Of a DNA stretch of 64,000 nt, positions 54,507-62,671 are shown in pieces (position 1 is the first letter of the stretch; every line of letters starts with the position of its first letter). A program made the position numbers and the translations under genes. Source of the stretch: Pedobacter sp. MC2016-14. Lineage in GTDB: Bacteria > Bacteroidota > Bacteroidia > Sphingobacteriales > Sphingobacteriaceae. The stretch spans positions 806,001 to 870,000 of the forward strand of contig NZ_JAJMPA010000001.1 of NCBI RefSeq assembly GCF_020991475.1. Reading direction: 5' to 3'. Under the pieces are notes generated by a model. It made no database searches. It was not told where the DNA came from and saw only the letters and a list, made by a program, of their open reading frames with translations.

Positions 54507-56372
54507 TTATTCTACATCTTCAGAAAGTTCCAGCCAGCGGCTCATAACGCGGTCTAAATCGCTTTTAAGCGTCGTTATTTGCTCGCTTACTTCCTGTATT
54601 TTTTTATAATCTGCACTATCAATCGTTAATAGGGAAGAAGTCATTTCTTCAATTTTAGCTTCTAGTTCCTGCATTCTTACTTCTGCATCTTCCAGCTCTT
54701 TCTGCTCCTTATAGCTTAATTTTTTAGGGGATGGTGTCGCTGCAGGTGCTTCTGTTTTCGCAGATTTTGAAACTGGCTTTTCTTTCGCTGTTTCTAAACT
54801 AAGCCTGTGCTCGGAGTAATTTCCATTGTAAATAGTTACTTCGCCATTTCCTTCCATGATAAATAACTGCTCACTCATTTTATCTAGAAGGTACCTGTCA
54901 TGTGATACAAGAATTAATACCCCAGGAAAGTTTTCTAAAAATTCTTCCAGTACATTTAAAGTGTCAATATCCAAATCATTCGTTGGCTCATCTAGAATAA
55001 GGAAGTTAGGATTTTGCATTAGGACCTTCATCAAATGCAAACGTTTCTTTTCTCCACCACTTAACTTCTCTACCATTCCATGTTGTTTCTTTGGAGGAAA
55101 GAGAAATAGGGTAAGCAACTGCGAAGCTGTAATCATAGAACCATCTGCCATTTTAATATATTCGGCATCCGATTTTACAATATCAATTACGCGTTCTTTT
55201 TCATTAAAGGCTAAACCGCCTTGTTTGTAATATCCATAAACTGTCGTTTCCCCCTTGCTTACATTTCCTTTTTCAGGATCCAAAAAGCCAGTAATGATAT
55301 TTAGTAAAGTAGATTTTCCTGTACCGTTTTTGCCGGCCAAACCAATTCTATCTGCACGTTTAAATGTGTAGGTAAAATCATTGATGATGTTTATGCCATC
55401 GAAAGATTGACCAATGTGGTCAAGTTCCAAAATCTTTCCTCCCTGGCGGGCCATCTTCATGTTTAAGTTTACGCTTTGGTTGTCCGATCGCTGTTTCGTT
55501 TTTTCGTCAAGATCGTAGTAGGCATTTATTCTGGATTGTGATTTCGTGCCACGTGCCTGGGGCATTCTGCGCATCCATTCCAGTTCCTTTTTTAATAAAT
55601 TTTTATTCTTTTGAAAGGTGCTTTCATCGGCCGCCTCGCGCTCCGCTTTGCGTTCCAGAAAATAAGCATAATTACCATTATAAGTATACATTTTACCACG
55701 GTCAAGTTCTACAATGTTATTGCATACATTATCCAGAAAATACCTGTCGTGGGTAACGAGTAATATGGTTTTATTGCCAGAAGTCAGTAAGCTTTCCAGC
55801 CACTCAATGGTGTCTATGTCCAGGTGGTTGGTTGGCTCATCCAACACATAAATGTCAGGATCTTCAATCAACAACTTGGCAAGGGCAAGCCTCTTTTTCT
55901 GTCCGCCAGAAAGGGTAGCTATTTTTTGCTGCAAATGCGTAATGCCCATGCGGCTTAAAATTGTTTTAATTTCGTGCTCATACTCCCAGGCATTGTGCTC
56001 GCTTAGTTCCTCGTATAACCTATTTAATGTTTTTTCATCAGGATTTGGGTCTTCTATGAGTTCTTCATACTCTTTAATAAGCTGTTGTTGTTTGTTTTCC
56101 AGCGAGAAAATAAAGTCACTAATACTGTAACCATCTGGAAATGAGGGTTCTTGGTCTAAGAAACCAATTTTAACTGCCTTGTTTTTTACAATCTTTCCTT
56201 CCAATGGATTGAAACGCTCGGCCAGAAGTTTTAGTAAGGTGCTTTTTCCGGCACCATTGATGCCAACTAACGCAACGCGCTGCCCAGTCTGGATACCTAG
56301 CGTTAAATTTTTAAAAAGCCATTCGTCATGATAGGCATGGCCTAAGTTTTCAGCTGCAATTAATGTACTCAA
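54507..56372 (-). CDS. ABC-F family ATP-binding protein (Uup-like), TTG start
   Basis: The 621-residue soluble protein has two ABC cassettes: Walker A GINGAGKSTLL and GKNGTGKSTLL, signatures LSGGQKKRLALAKLL and LSGGEKKRLHLMKVL, Walker B DEPTNHLDIDTIEWLE and DEPTNDLDIDTLNVLE. A linker of about 80 residues lies between them, and a C-terminal coiled coil (about 545-615; KKLSYKEQKELEDAEVRMQE) resembles Uup. ABC-F proteins act on ribosomes or branched DNA. The N-terminus begins MSTLIAAENLGHAYHDEWLF with a TTG (56370-56372); no in-frame ATG is near. Confidence 0.93.
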   Translation of the reverse strand: MSTLIAAENLGHAYHDEWLFKNLTLGIQTGQRVALVGINGAGKSTLLKLLAERFNPLEGKIVKNKAVKIGFLDQEPSFPDGYSISDFIFSLENKQQQLIKEYEELIEDPNPDEKTLNRLYEELSEHNAWEYEHEIKTILSRMGITHLQQKIATLSGGQKKRLALAKLLIEDPDIYVLDEPTNHLDIDTIEWLESLLTSGNKTILLVTHDRYFLDNVCNNIVELDRGKMYTYNGNYAYFLERKAEREAADESTFQKNKNLLKKELEWMRRMPQARGTKSQSRINAYYDLDEKTKQRSDNQSVNLNMKMARQGGKILELDHIGQSFDGINIINDFTYTFKRADRIGLAGKNGTGKSTLLNIITGFLDPEKGNVSKGETTVYGYYKQGGLAFNEKERVIDIVKSDAEYIKMADGSMITASQLLTLFLFPPKKQHGMVEKLSGGEKKRLHLMKVLMQNPNFLILDEPTNDLDIDTLNVLEEFLENFPGVLILVSHDRYLLDKMSEQLFIMEGNGEVTIYNGNYSEHRLSLETAKEKPVSKSAKTEAPAATPSPKKLSYKEQKELEDAEVRMQELEAKIEEMTSSLLTIDSADYKKIQEVSEQITTLKSDLDRVMSRWLELSEDVE

Positions 56373-56550
56373 AGTATAGTTTTAACGATTTGTGTGATAA
56401 GAAATTATTGCAAAAGTAAGCAATAATTCGAGTACTCTGCGATATTAGGTATACGAATGACGTGTTGCAAACACTTTCAGGATTCCTCCCAACCATAAGG
56501 GGAGCAAAAGCACGCCAAAGCCAAACCAAAGGCACACTAATCCCAGGCCA

Positions 56551-56615
56551 AACGCACAGGCTGTGTGTGTTCTCTGTGCGTTCTGTGTGCGTTCTCTGTG
56601 CGTTCTCTGTGCGTT
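56551..56615. repeat. Tandem CTGTGCGTT array with inverted copy
   Basis: Between ybeY and the ABC-F gene, CTGTGCGTT occurs at 56574-56582, 56596-56604 and 56607-56615, with longer variants CTGTGTGTGTT (56561-56571) and CTGTGTGCGTT (56583-56593). The inverted copy AACGCACAG (56551-56559) abuts the array, so hairpins can form. There is no gene in the 262-bp gap (56373-56634) around it. Confidence 0.85.
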
Positions 56616-56634
56616 TGCTCCGGACCAGGTACGC

Positions 56635-57072
56635 TTAAGCTAGATAAGTGTTCAATAAGAGGAAGTGATCTTCCTTTTGAGTCATCACAATTTTTGCTGC
56701 TTTTGTTTTGTCGGGGTATCCCAATAAATGCAAAGTGCCATGGATCATCACGCGGCAAAGTTCCTGAAAAGTGCTGCTCTTAAAAGTCTTCGCATTTTCC
56801 TGGATTCGCTGTATACTGATAAATATATCTCCTGTAATCGTTTTAAGCTCCTCTGAGTTATCAAAAGTGATGACGTCGGTATAAGTGTCATGATTGAGGT
56901 ATTGTTGGTTTATAGCCAGTAAATACTCGTCTGAGCAAAAAATGAAACTAAGCTCGCCCAATTGATAGCCTTCGGCAATAATGGCATCATAAATCCATTG
57001 TCTTATTCCCCGCTTATGTTTTAGGGTATAAGAAACATCTTCAGTATAGAAATTTATTGCAATTTTGCCCAT
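56635..57072 (-). CDS. ybeY: Endoribonuclease YbeY
   Basis: The 145-residue protein matures 16S rRNA and takes part in ribosome quality control. The zinc motif is RVMIHGTLHLLGYPDK: two His are present (HGTLH), but the third His of the usual HxxxHxxGxDH is not at its usual place; the Asp of YPDK is a candidate substitute. Other motifs: ICSDEYLLAINQQYLNHDTYTDVITFDN-type segment and GDIFISIQRIQENA. It lies 9 nt after the DUF4175 gene stop on the same strand. Confidence 0.93.
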   Translation of the reverse strand: MGKIAINFYTEDVSYTLKHKRGIRQWIYDAIIAEGYQLGELSFIFCSDEYLLAINQQYLNHDTYTDVITFDNSEELKTITGDIFISIQRIQENAKTFKSSTFQELCRVMIHGTLHLLGYPDKTKAAKIVMTQKEDHFLLLNTYLA

Positions 57073-57081
57073 GTTCTTAGA

Positions 57082-60000
57082 TTATGGGGCCGAATTTAGT
57101 AATTTAAAATATTCTGTTATCCGATTCTTATAATAGTCGTTTAAATTCAACTGTAGTTTTTGAAGAAATTCAGTTTCATTTTGCCGCTGATTTTTAAACT
57201 CGGTAATTTTTTTCTGGTAAGAGGGTGGAAATGCTTTTCCGCTTTTACTTTCCCTCTTGCCGTCCTGTTCTTGTTCCTGTTCTGCTTTTTCTGCTTCAAG
57301 GAGTTTTGTGAGTAATTCTTTCTGGCGGTTCAGTGTTGCCTGTTCAATTTTTTTATTTACCAGTTCCATTTCAGTGGTTTTCATGTCCTGAATGGTCTGG
57401 TTCAAATTGCCCATTTTTCCGGTTCCGTTTTTATTGTCCTCCCTGTTAATCTTTTGTAATGCCTCTCTGATCATTTGCTGCTCTTGCGCCATTTTTGCAA
57501 ATTCCTGTCCCATAGTGCCTTTTGGAGCGGAACCTTTATTGCCCTCTTTTTGCATTTTGTCTTTGGCTTGTTGCATTGCCTTGTTTAATTGCTGCTGCAT
57601 TTGTTGCAACTGTTGCATGCTTTGCTTTTTACCCTTTCCTTTTCCACTTTTCGCATTTTTTTGCGCATTTTGCAGTTGCTCCAGGGTTTCATTTAACATT
57701 AGGGCAAGGTTATTGACGGCTGTCATGGTGTATTGCTGGTTTCGCGCTGCAAGGGAAATTTGTCTTTCTCCCAACTCTTCCAGGCTTTTGTCTATATTAA
57801 ACCTGATTTTCTCCATTTCATCATTAACCGTTTTTTCTATTTCCGGTACTCGTTTGCTTAAGGAGAAGAGGCTATCCGCTACGGTCTTCATGTTGTCTTT
57901 AATGCCGCGCTGTTTCTGAACGTTGGGGGTAAAAGAGGGATCATTACTGTTCATTTTTCTCAAGGCAAGCATTACTTTTTCCTGCTCAAAAGATACTTTT
58001 AAGAGATTTTCCAGCAAATGGCGCAGTTCCCGGGCATTCAGGTCTGTTTCCTTCTCTTCACCTTCCTGTTGTTCCTGGTTCATTTTATCAGCCAGCTGTT
58101 CCATTTGTTCTGCGGCTTTTTCCTGGCTTTCAGCCGCTTTACTTTTGTCTTTTTTACTAAGCTGCTGCTCGCTATCCTTTTGTTGTTGCTGTATTTTTTC
58201 AGTTTCCTGAGCCGGATTTTCAAAAGCATTAGGGCGTTCCAGCTGCTGGTTTTTCTCAGCGAGGTCTTCTATCTCCTTTTTAAGGCCATTAAATTGTTCA
58301 GTGAGCTTATTTTGCGCTTCCTGTAAAGATTTTAATGCTTTGGGTTCAGCAGATTTATCTGCAGCAGTCTGTTTAGCCAGGGCTTTTTGTTCGGCGGCGA
58401 GTTCGTTTAAACGTGTGGTTTTATCCTGCAGGTTTTGTTCAAATTCCAGTTGTTTATACAATTCCAGGATTCTGTCCAGTTCTTTCTTAAGCGATTTATT
58501 GTCTGATTGCATGTTAGACAGTTCCTGTTGCGTCTGGTCTTTATTATTTTTATCCATCAGGGCCTGCAGTTTTTGCAACAATGCCTTGGTTTTCTCGTCC
58601 AGCGCATTGTCAAACAGCTGGTCTATTTGCTTTTGTTTTTCTGCCAGTTCGTCCTTTAGTTGCTTGTTTTCCTGCTTATCAAAGGTGTTTTTTTCATTCC
58701 TCTTTTTAATATCGTTTACTGCTTCCTGAAGGTCTCTTTGTTTTTGCAGCAGTTGTTCAATCTGCTTTTTATCTTCAAAGGTAATCTGCTTTTTATCCAG
58801 TAAGCCCTCTGCTAATTTTTTACTTTCTTTTTCTAAAGCACTGGCAAGTTTAATGGTATATTCCATTTTGTTTTTTAAGGCTGTAGCACTTTCTTCCATC
58901 TTTTCCGCAACTTGTTTCGTGCTAAGTGCCTGATAGGTTTTAATTTCTGAACGTACTTTCTTTGCCCCGTTTACACCATCGTTGTCCGCTACTTCAAAGT
59001 AATACGTTAAAGCCTGACCCGGTTTTAACGAAACGGTATTGAGGTCCCAAAAGTAGAAAAAAGAATGCTGTAGCTGGTTCTTGCCATAGGCAATGGTTTT
59101 GGTATAGGTAACAGCAGGGCCGCCATCCTGCTGTAGGGTATAACAAAATTTTAAGCTGCTAAACCCATGGTCATCTGCAATTGCTCCATTAAAATATAGC
59201 GCTTTACTACTTAAAGAATCCGCGCTTTGGCCAATAGAAATGGTAGGGTATTGATCTGCAACCACGTTAATTTGATGAACCAGGGAGTCTGATTGCACCA
59301 AAATGTTGTTTTTGGGTGAGATTTGATAGGAAGAATTTTTTCTCACCCTGGCGCTAAAAGTAGATTCATCGCCATTCACTTTTAACATATTTGCTTTCTG
59401 GTCCAGAATAAAAAGCAATTCATTACTGTTTGCGGTATGTACTTTCCAGGTTACAACCGTTCCTTCCGGGATCAGAAGGTCACTTACGTTTTGCCGGATT
59501 TCATTCTTTTTTTGAAGATAGGCGGGATACCTGAATTCTGCACTAACATTTGTAATTGCCGGACGGGCTTTTACTTGAATTTCATAAGATTTAGAATTGA
59601 AGCCTCCTGCAGAAAAGCGGAATACTTTATCTTTTTGAATGTTCTTAAAAGTATAGTGAAAATGGCTAATATTTTCTTTTTCAAGTTTGTAAGTGTTTAA
59701 GCCTTCGGTAACATATACCTCCTGTGGCAATTCATTTCCCTTCAGCTCAAGGTTTAGATTAAGGTCATCACCCTGAACTACCGGCGTATTTTCATTTTTT
59801 AGCACAAAATCAAAGGGCGCCGCAGGAAGTATTTCCCTGTTATATTGTACAAAGCTATGGGTTCCATCTCTCAAAACTGCAGGTGCCAGCAAAGCAATGA
59901 GCAAGATAATGGACAATGGGATAAAGATGTATCTGATGTATTTTTTGTTGTCCTGAAGCTGGATTGCCCTCGTAAACGGGATTGGTTTCAGTTCAGCTAT

Positions 60001-60408
60001 TTTTTGATCTATCCCGGCAAGAATGAGCAAATTATTTCCTGGCGACTGGTCTGCAAGCGCTTTAAGCTGTAATGTATTGACCAATTTATCTTTAACTGTA
60101 AAAAAATGAGCGCCAATCAACTGTGCGGCCTCTTCAATACTGATGTTTTTGCTTAATTTAAACAGTGCTGCTGCTGGTTTTAAGATCCAGAATGTAAGGC
60201 CAAATGCCAATATGGCTAATAAAGAGAAAAAGAAGACGGTTTTGGTCGCAACAGAAGGTTGAATGGACCAGGTTGCGGTAAAGGCGATGAGGTAGAGGGC
60301 GCCGAGTAATGAAATGGTATAAATAAGCCCACGCAGAAGTTTATTGAGGTAAAACTTGCGGGTAAACTCATTGATCCTGGAAACTAGAAGGGCATAGTTA
60401 TCTTCCAT
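57082..60408 (-). CDS. Large DUF4175-family membrane protein with coiled coil
   Basis: The 1108-residue product has an N-terminal membrane part (about 18-170; LRGLIYTISLLGALYLIAFT, FFSLLAILAFGLTFWILKP and IRYIFIPLSIILLIALLAP) and beta-rich extracytoplasmic domains (about 200-430), followed by a Lys/Glu/Gln-rich coiled coil (about 470-1100). DUF4175 is a Bacteroidota family of unknown role. The ATG at 60408 (MEDNYALLVSRINEFTRKFY) is preferred: a -7-like box ends 5 nt upstream, and an upstream ATG at 60414 overlaps that box. ybeY follows after 9 nt. Confidence 0.88.
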   Translation of the reverse strand: MEDNYALLVSRINEFTRKFYLNKLLRGLIYTISLLGALYLIAFTATWSIQPSVATKTVFFFSLLAILAFGLTFWILKPAAALFKLSKNISIEEAAQLIGAHFFTVKDKLVNTLQLKALADQSPGNNLLILAGIDQKIAELKPIPFTRAIQLQDNKKYIRYIFIPLSIILLIALLAPAVLRDGTHSFVQYNREILPAAPFDFVLKNENTPVVQGDDLNLNLELKGNELPQEVYVTEGLNTYKLEKENISHFHYTFKNIQKDKVFRFSAGGFNSKSYEIQVKARPAITNVSAEFRYPAYLQKKNEIRQNVSDLLIPEGTVVTWKVHTANSNELLFILDQKANMLKVNGDESTFSARVRKNSSYQISPKNNILVQSDSLVHQINVVADQYPTISIGQSADSLSSKALYFNGAIADDHGFSSLKFCYTLQQDGGPAVTYTKTIAYGKNQLQHSFFYFWDLNTVSLKPGQALTYYFEVADNDGVNGAKKVRSEIKTYQALSTKQVAEKMEESATALKNKMEYTIKLASALEKESKKLAEGLLDKKQITFEDKKQIEQLLQKQRDLQEAVNDIKKRNEKNTFDKQENKQLKDELAEKQKQIDQLFDNALDEKTKALLQKLQALMDKNNKDQTQQELSNMQSDNKSLKKELDRILELYKQLEFEQNLQDKTTRLNELAAEQKALAKQTAADKSAEPKALKSLQEAQNKLTEQFNGLKKEIEDLAEKNQQLERPNAFENPAQETEKIQQQQKDSEQQLSKKDKSKAAESQEKAAEQMEQLADKMNQEQQEGEEKETDLNARELRHLLENLLKVSFEQEKVMLALRKMNSNDPSFTPNVQKQRGIKDNMKTVADSLFSLSKRVPEIEKTVNDEMEKIRFNIDKSLEELGERQISLAARNQQYTMTAVNNLALMLNETLEQLQNAQKNAKSGKGKGKKQSMQQLQQMQQQLNKAMQQAKDKMQKEGNKGSAPKGTMGQEFAKMAQEQQMIREALQKINREDNKNGTGKMGNLNQTIQDMKTTEMELVNKKIEQATLNRQKELLTKLLEAEKAEQEQEQDGKRESKSGKAFPPSYQKKITEFKNQRQNETEFLQKLQLNLNDYYKNRITEYFKLLNSAP

Positions 60409-60413
60409 AATCA

Positions 60414-60421
60414 TAAAAGTA
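60414..60421 (-). promoter_or_regulatory. Putative -7 element 5 nt before the DUF4175 start
   Basis: On the minus strand TACTTTTA (one mismatch from TAnnTTTG) is followed by TGATT and the ATG at 60408. TTTT lies 19 nt upstream, within the T-tract of the csp terminator. Confidence 0.42.
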
Positions 60422-60436
60422 CAAAAGCATAGGCAC

Positions 60437-60469
60437 AAAAAAAAGCTTCCCAACTAAGTTAGGAAGCTT
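60437..60469 (-). terminator. Terminator of the cold-shock gene
   Basis: On the minus strand a 12-bp stem AAGCTTCCTAAC / GTTGGGAAGCTT with one wobble pair and loop TTA is followed by T8. It is 25 nt after the csp stop and immediately upstream of the DUF4175 promoter. Confidence 0.9.
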
Positions 60470-60494
60470 GTACGCGTTAGTGGTTATAATAATT

Positions 60495-60686
60495 CTAGAT
60501 TACTTTAACATTGATCGCATTCAGACCTTTTTTACCGCTTTCAACATCGTATTCTACTTTGTCATTTTCACGGATTTCATCGATTAGGCCTGTTGAATGT
60601 ACAAAAATTTCGCTATCGCCATTTGCAGGGATAATAAATCCGAAACCTTTAGTTACATTAAAAAATTTTACTGTTCCTTCTTGCAT
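60495..60686 (-). CDS. Cold-shock domain protein (CspA family)
   Basis: A 63-residue single-domain OB-fold RNA/DNA chaperone. RNP1 is KGFGFI and RNP2 is IFVHST, with the standard start MQEGTVKFFNVTKGFGFIIP and end VEYDVESGKKGLNAINVKVI. CspA-type proteins melt RNA structure at low temperature; some are constitutive. The upstream leader is AT-rich and about 60-100 nt with no named cold-box. A strong terminator follows. Confidence 0.97.
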   Translation of the reverse strand: MQEGTVKFFNVTKGFGFIIPANGDSEIFVHSTGLIDEIRENDKVEYDVESGKKGLNAINVKVI

Positions 60687-60786
60687 TGTATTAGTTATTA
60701 TAAAAATTAAGTGTGCAAGGTAGTAATTATTTTTTTATAAAATGCAAATGCTTCATTTTTTGGTAAATATAAATTTTGATGGGTGT

Positions 60787-61728
60787 TTAAACGCCTTTCT
60801 TTCCTGTTACTAAAACAGTGATTTCACTGGAATGAGGCATATTTAAGGTGGTGCCGGGTTTAATTTTAAATAAATTTTCCAGATAAACTTTTATAATTCC
60901 CTGGAGTACTTTTTTTCGTACTTCATGGTATTCAGGGATTTCTCCCCAGAATTTACCTAGATACATCCGGCCTTGGGCATCTACAATTACCGTAAATTCA
61001 TATGCAAAATCTTTGTATGCATTTTGTATTTTAATCTTGTAGCGGGGATACAAATAATCGTATGCCTGTGTTTTCCCATTCAATACATCTACCGAGCTCA
61101 GTTTTTCTATCGAAACTGCTTTACTAAGTGGTATCAGCTCTACCGGTTGCCTGGCCGCGAATGCACTGTCTATATCTCCCGGATTGCGATTTGATACTTC
61201 CGACCGCTCTTTTATAAATGCCGTATCAGCAGCCGTAGGGCGCTGAAGTTCTTCTGCCGTAGTGTGAAGTACATCTTTGATGTAGGCATCTGCATAGTAT
61301 GTAATGTTTACATCAGAACGGATGTCTTTTGCGATCTCTTTATTGTTGACCTGAAGGCGTTGAAAAACAAGACTGTCTTTACTGATCTTTTTAAAACGAA
61401 AGTACTCTTTTGCAAAATTATATACATCTCCATGATCGTAAAGAAGATGAAAGGGCTGCATGATTTTTTTCTGCGGACTGTAGGCCATAATGGTGTCGTT
61501 GGAATAAAACTCCACAATCCAGCTTGGTTCTTGCTGAAAGCCCAGCGTATCAAAGGAAAGGCCATTACTAAACCTGCGTTTTACTTCCGTGTACCTAATC
61601 CCTTTTATTGCTGTAAAATCCAGCTTCTTCAATTCAGTGCTATCACCATTTTTTTTAGGTGCATTGTTACAGCCCCCAAGGCTGATTCCCGTTAGCAATA
61701 TGATCAGCAAACGATTTACTTTTCCCAT
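60787..61728 (-). CDS. Lipoprotein of unknown function
   Basis: The ATG at 61728 (MGKVNRLLIILLTGISLGGC) gives 313 residues; the lipobox LGGC gives an acylated Cys at about 20. The rest is soluble and mixed alpha/beta with no domain I recognise (KLDFTAIKGIRYTEVKRRFS, EWIVEFYSNDTIMAYSPQKK-like text). A longer frame from 61749 adds seven residues before the signal. It lies 33 nt downstream of the phosphodiester glycosidase on the same strand, so a shared cell-envelope role is possible. Confidence 0.82.
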   Translation of the reverse strand: MGKVNRLLIILLTGISLGGCNNAPKKNGDSTELKKLDFTAIKGIRYTEVKRRFSNGLSFDTLGFQQEPSWIVEFYSNDTIMAYSPQKKIMQPFHLLYDHGDVYNFAKEYFRFKKISKDSLVFQRLQVNNKEIAKDIRSDVNITYYADAYIKDVLHTTAEELQRPTAADTAFIKERSEVSNRNPGDIDSAFAARQPVELIPLSKAVSIEKLSSVDVLNGKTQAYDYLYPRYKIKIQNAYKDFAYEFTVIVDAQGRMYLGKFWGEIPEYHEVRKKVLQGIIKVYLENLFKIKPGTTLNMPHSSEITVLVTGKKGV

Positions 61729-61760
61729 GTTTTTTACAATCTCCCGCAAATATATCAGCC

Positions 61761-62627
61761 TTATTTTTGTAATAGAATAACGTTGGCTACATTTCTTTCG
61801 CCTTCATGGTCCCATTTTTTATTGTCAGAAGGGTAATTGATTACACCATTATTTGGAAAGTCTTTTACCCATAAAGTTGTAGAGCCACCTCCATCAAGGT
61901 TTATAGCTGCCTTGCAACCCAGCCAGCGCATTATTTTAGTCAGCTCCGGCAAACTCATTCCCTCAGCGTTACTATTTCTTCCATCTACGGTAAGTATAAT
62001 TAGCTTGCCATTATTTTTAATGCCGATGCAAGTTCTGGGATGTCTTACTGTGTTAAAAGAATCGGTAAGGCTAATCAATTCATCCATTCCGTTGTAGATC
62101 AGGAGCGGCCCGCTTACCATAACATTTTCAGCGGTTATTTTTTGCTCCCAGTTGTCGCTGCCGTCCCACTTTTCAATCTGCAATCTTCCATTTGTAATCG
62201 CAATTGCGGCACGTTGATGTATGGCCCGTACACTGTCTTTTAGAAGTCGGTTGTTGGCCAGTACCCGGCCGTCCTTCTTGATAAAATCTACAGCACCACC
62301 ATTTTTAACGTCGAAAAATGAGCCATTTACTGCAGCTAGCGCATTAGCTTTATCGCCGAAAATACTTACAGGCTTTAAGAGCGTATCTTCCGCTCCAATG
62401 ATCAACCGGGATGATTTGCCCTTGTTTTTTATCTCCAGGTAACTGATGTTTTCATTTGCCTTAAAAAGTTCTTTCTCCTTAAAGTGGAAGCGGATCAGTT
62501 TAATTTTTGGCGCAATTTTTTGCTTGTTCCATTTGGCTTTTACCAGCGCTAAAGAATCTGTGTTTTGTGCAGTGACGGCACATGCCGAGAAGAAAATCAG
62601 GGAGCTAAAGAGTAATTTTCTGAACAT
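61761..62627 (-). CDS. Phosphodiester glycosidase (NAGPA-domain) family protein
   Basis: The 288-residue exported protein (signal about 1-20; MFRKLLFSSLIFFSACAVTA) has the NAGPA domain: KANALAAVNGSFFDVKNGGA, HPRTCIGIKNNGKLIILTVD, GRNSNAEGMSLPELTKIMRW and AINLDGGGSTTLWV, the conserved catalytic-site segment. Relatives hydrolyse phosphodiester-linked sugars, as in lysosomal uncovering enzyme, or envelope glycans. The substrate is unknown. FSAC could also act as a weak lipobox. Confidence 0.9.
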   Translation of the reverse strand: MFRKLLFSSLIFFSACAVTAQNTDSLALVKAKWNKQKIAPKIKLIRFHFKEKELFKANENISYLEIKNKGKSSRLIIGAEDTLLKPVSIFGDKANALAAVNGSFFDVKNGGAVDFIKKDGRVLANNRLLKDSVRAIHQRAAIAITNGRLQIEKWDGSDNWEQKITAENVMVSGPLLIYNGMDELISLTDSFNTVRHPRTCIGIKNNGKLIILTVDGRNSNAEGMSLPELTKIMRWLGCKAAINLDGGGSTTLWVKDFPNNGVINYPSDNKKWDHEGERNVANVILLQK

Positions 62628-62671
62628 AATTGAAGTGTTTTACACTTAATAATTTGCAGGAATATTTAAAT

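Noticed and set aside
56551..56615. CRISPR array
   Set aside because: Units are 9-11 bp with no spacers and no cas genes nearby.
56537..56758. Open frame with THREHT-type repeats across the CTGTGCGTT array
   Set aside because: It is a translation of the tandem repeat and overlaps ybeY; no support as a gene.
57392..57919. Long Cys/Ser/Phe-rich open frame antisense to the DUF4175 gene
   Set aside because: The composition mirrors the Lys/Glu/Gln-rich coiled coil on the other strand; no start or promoter signal.
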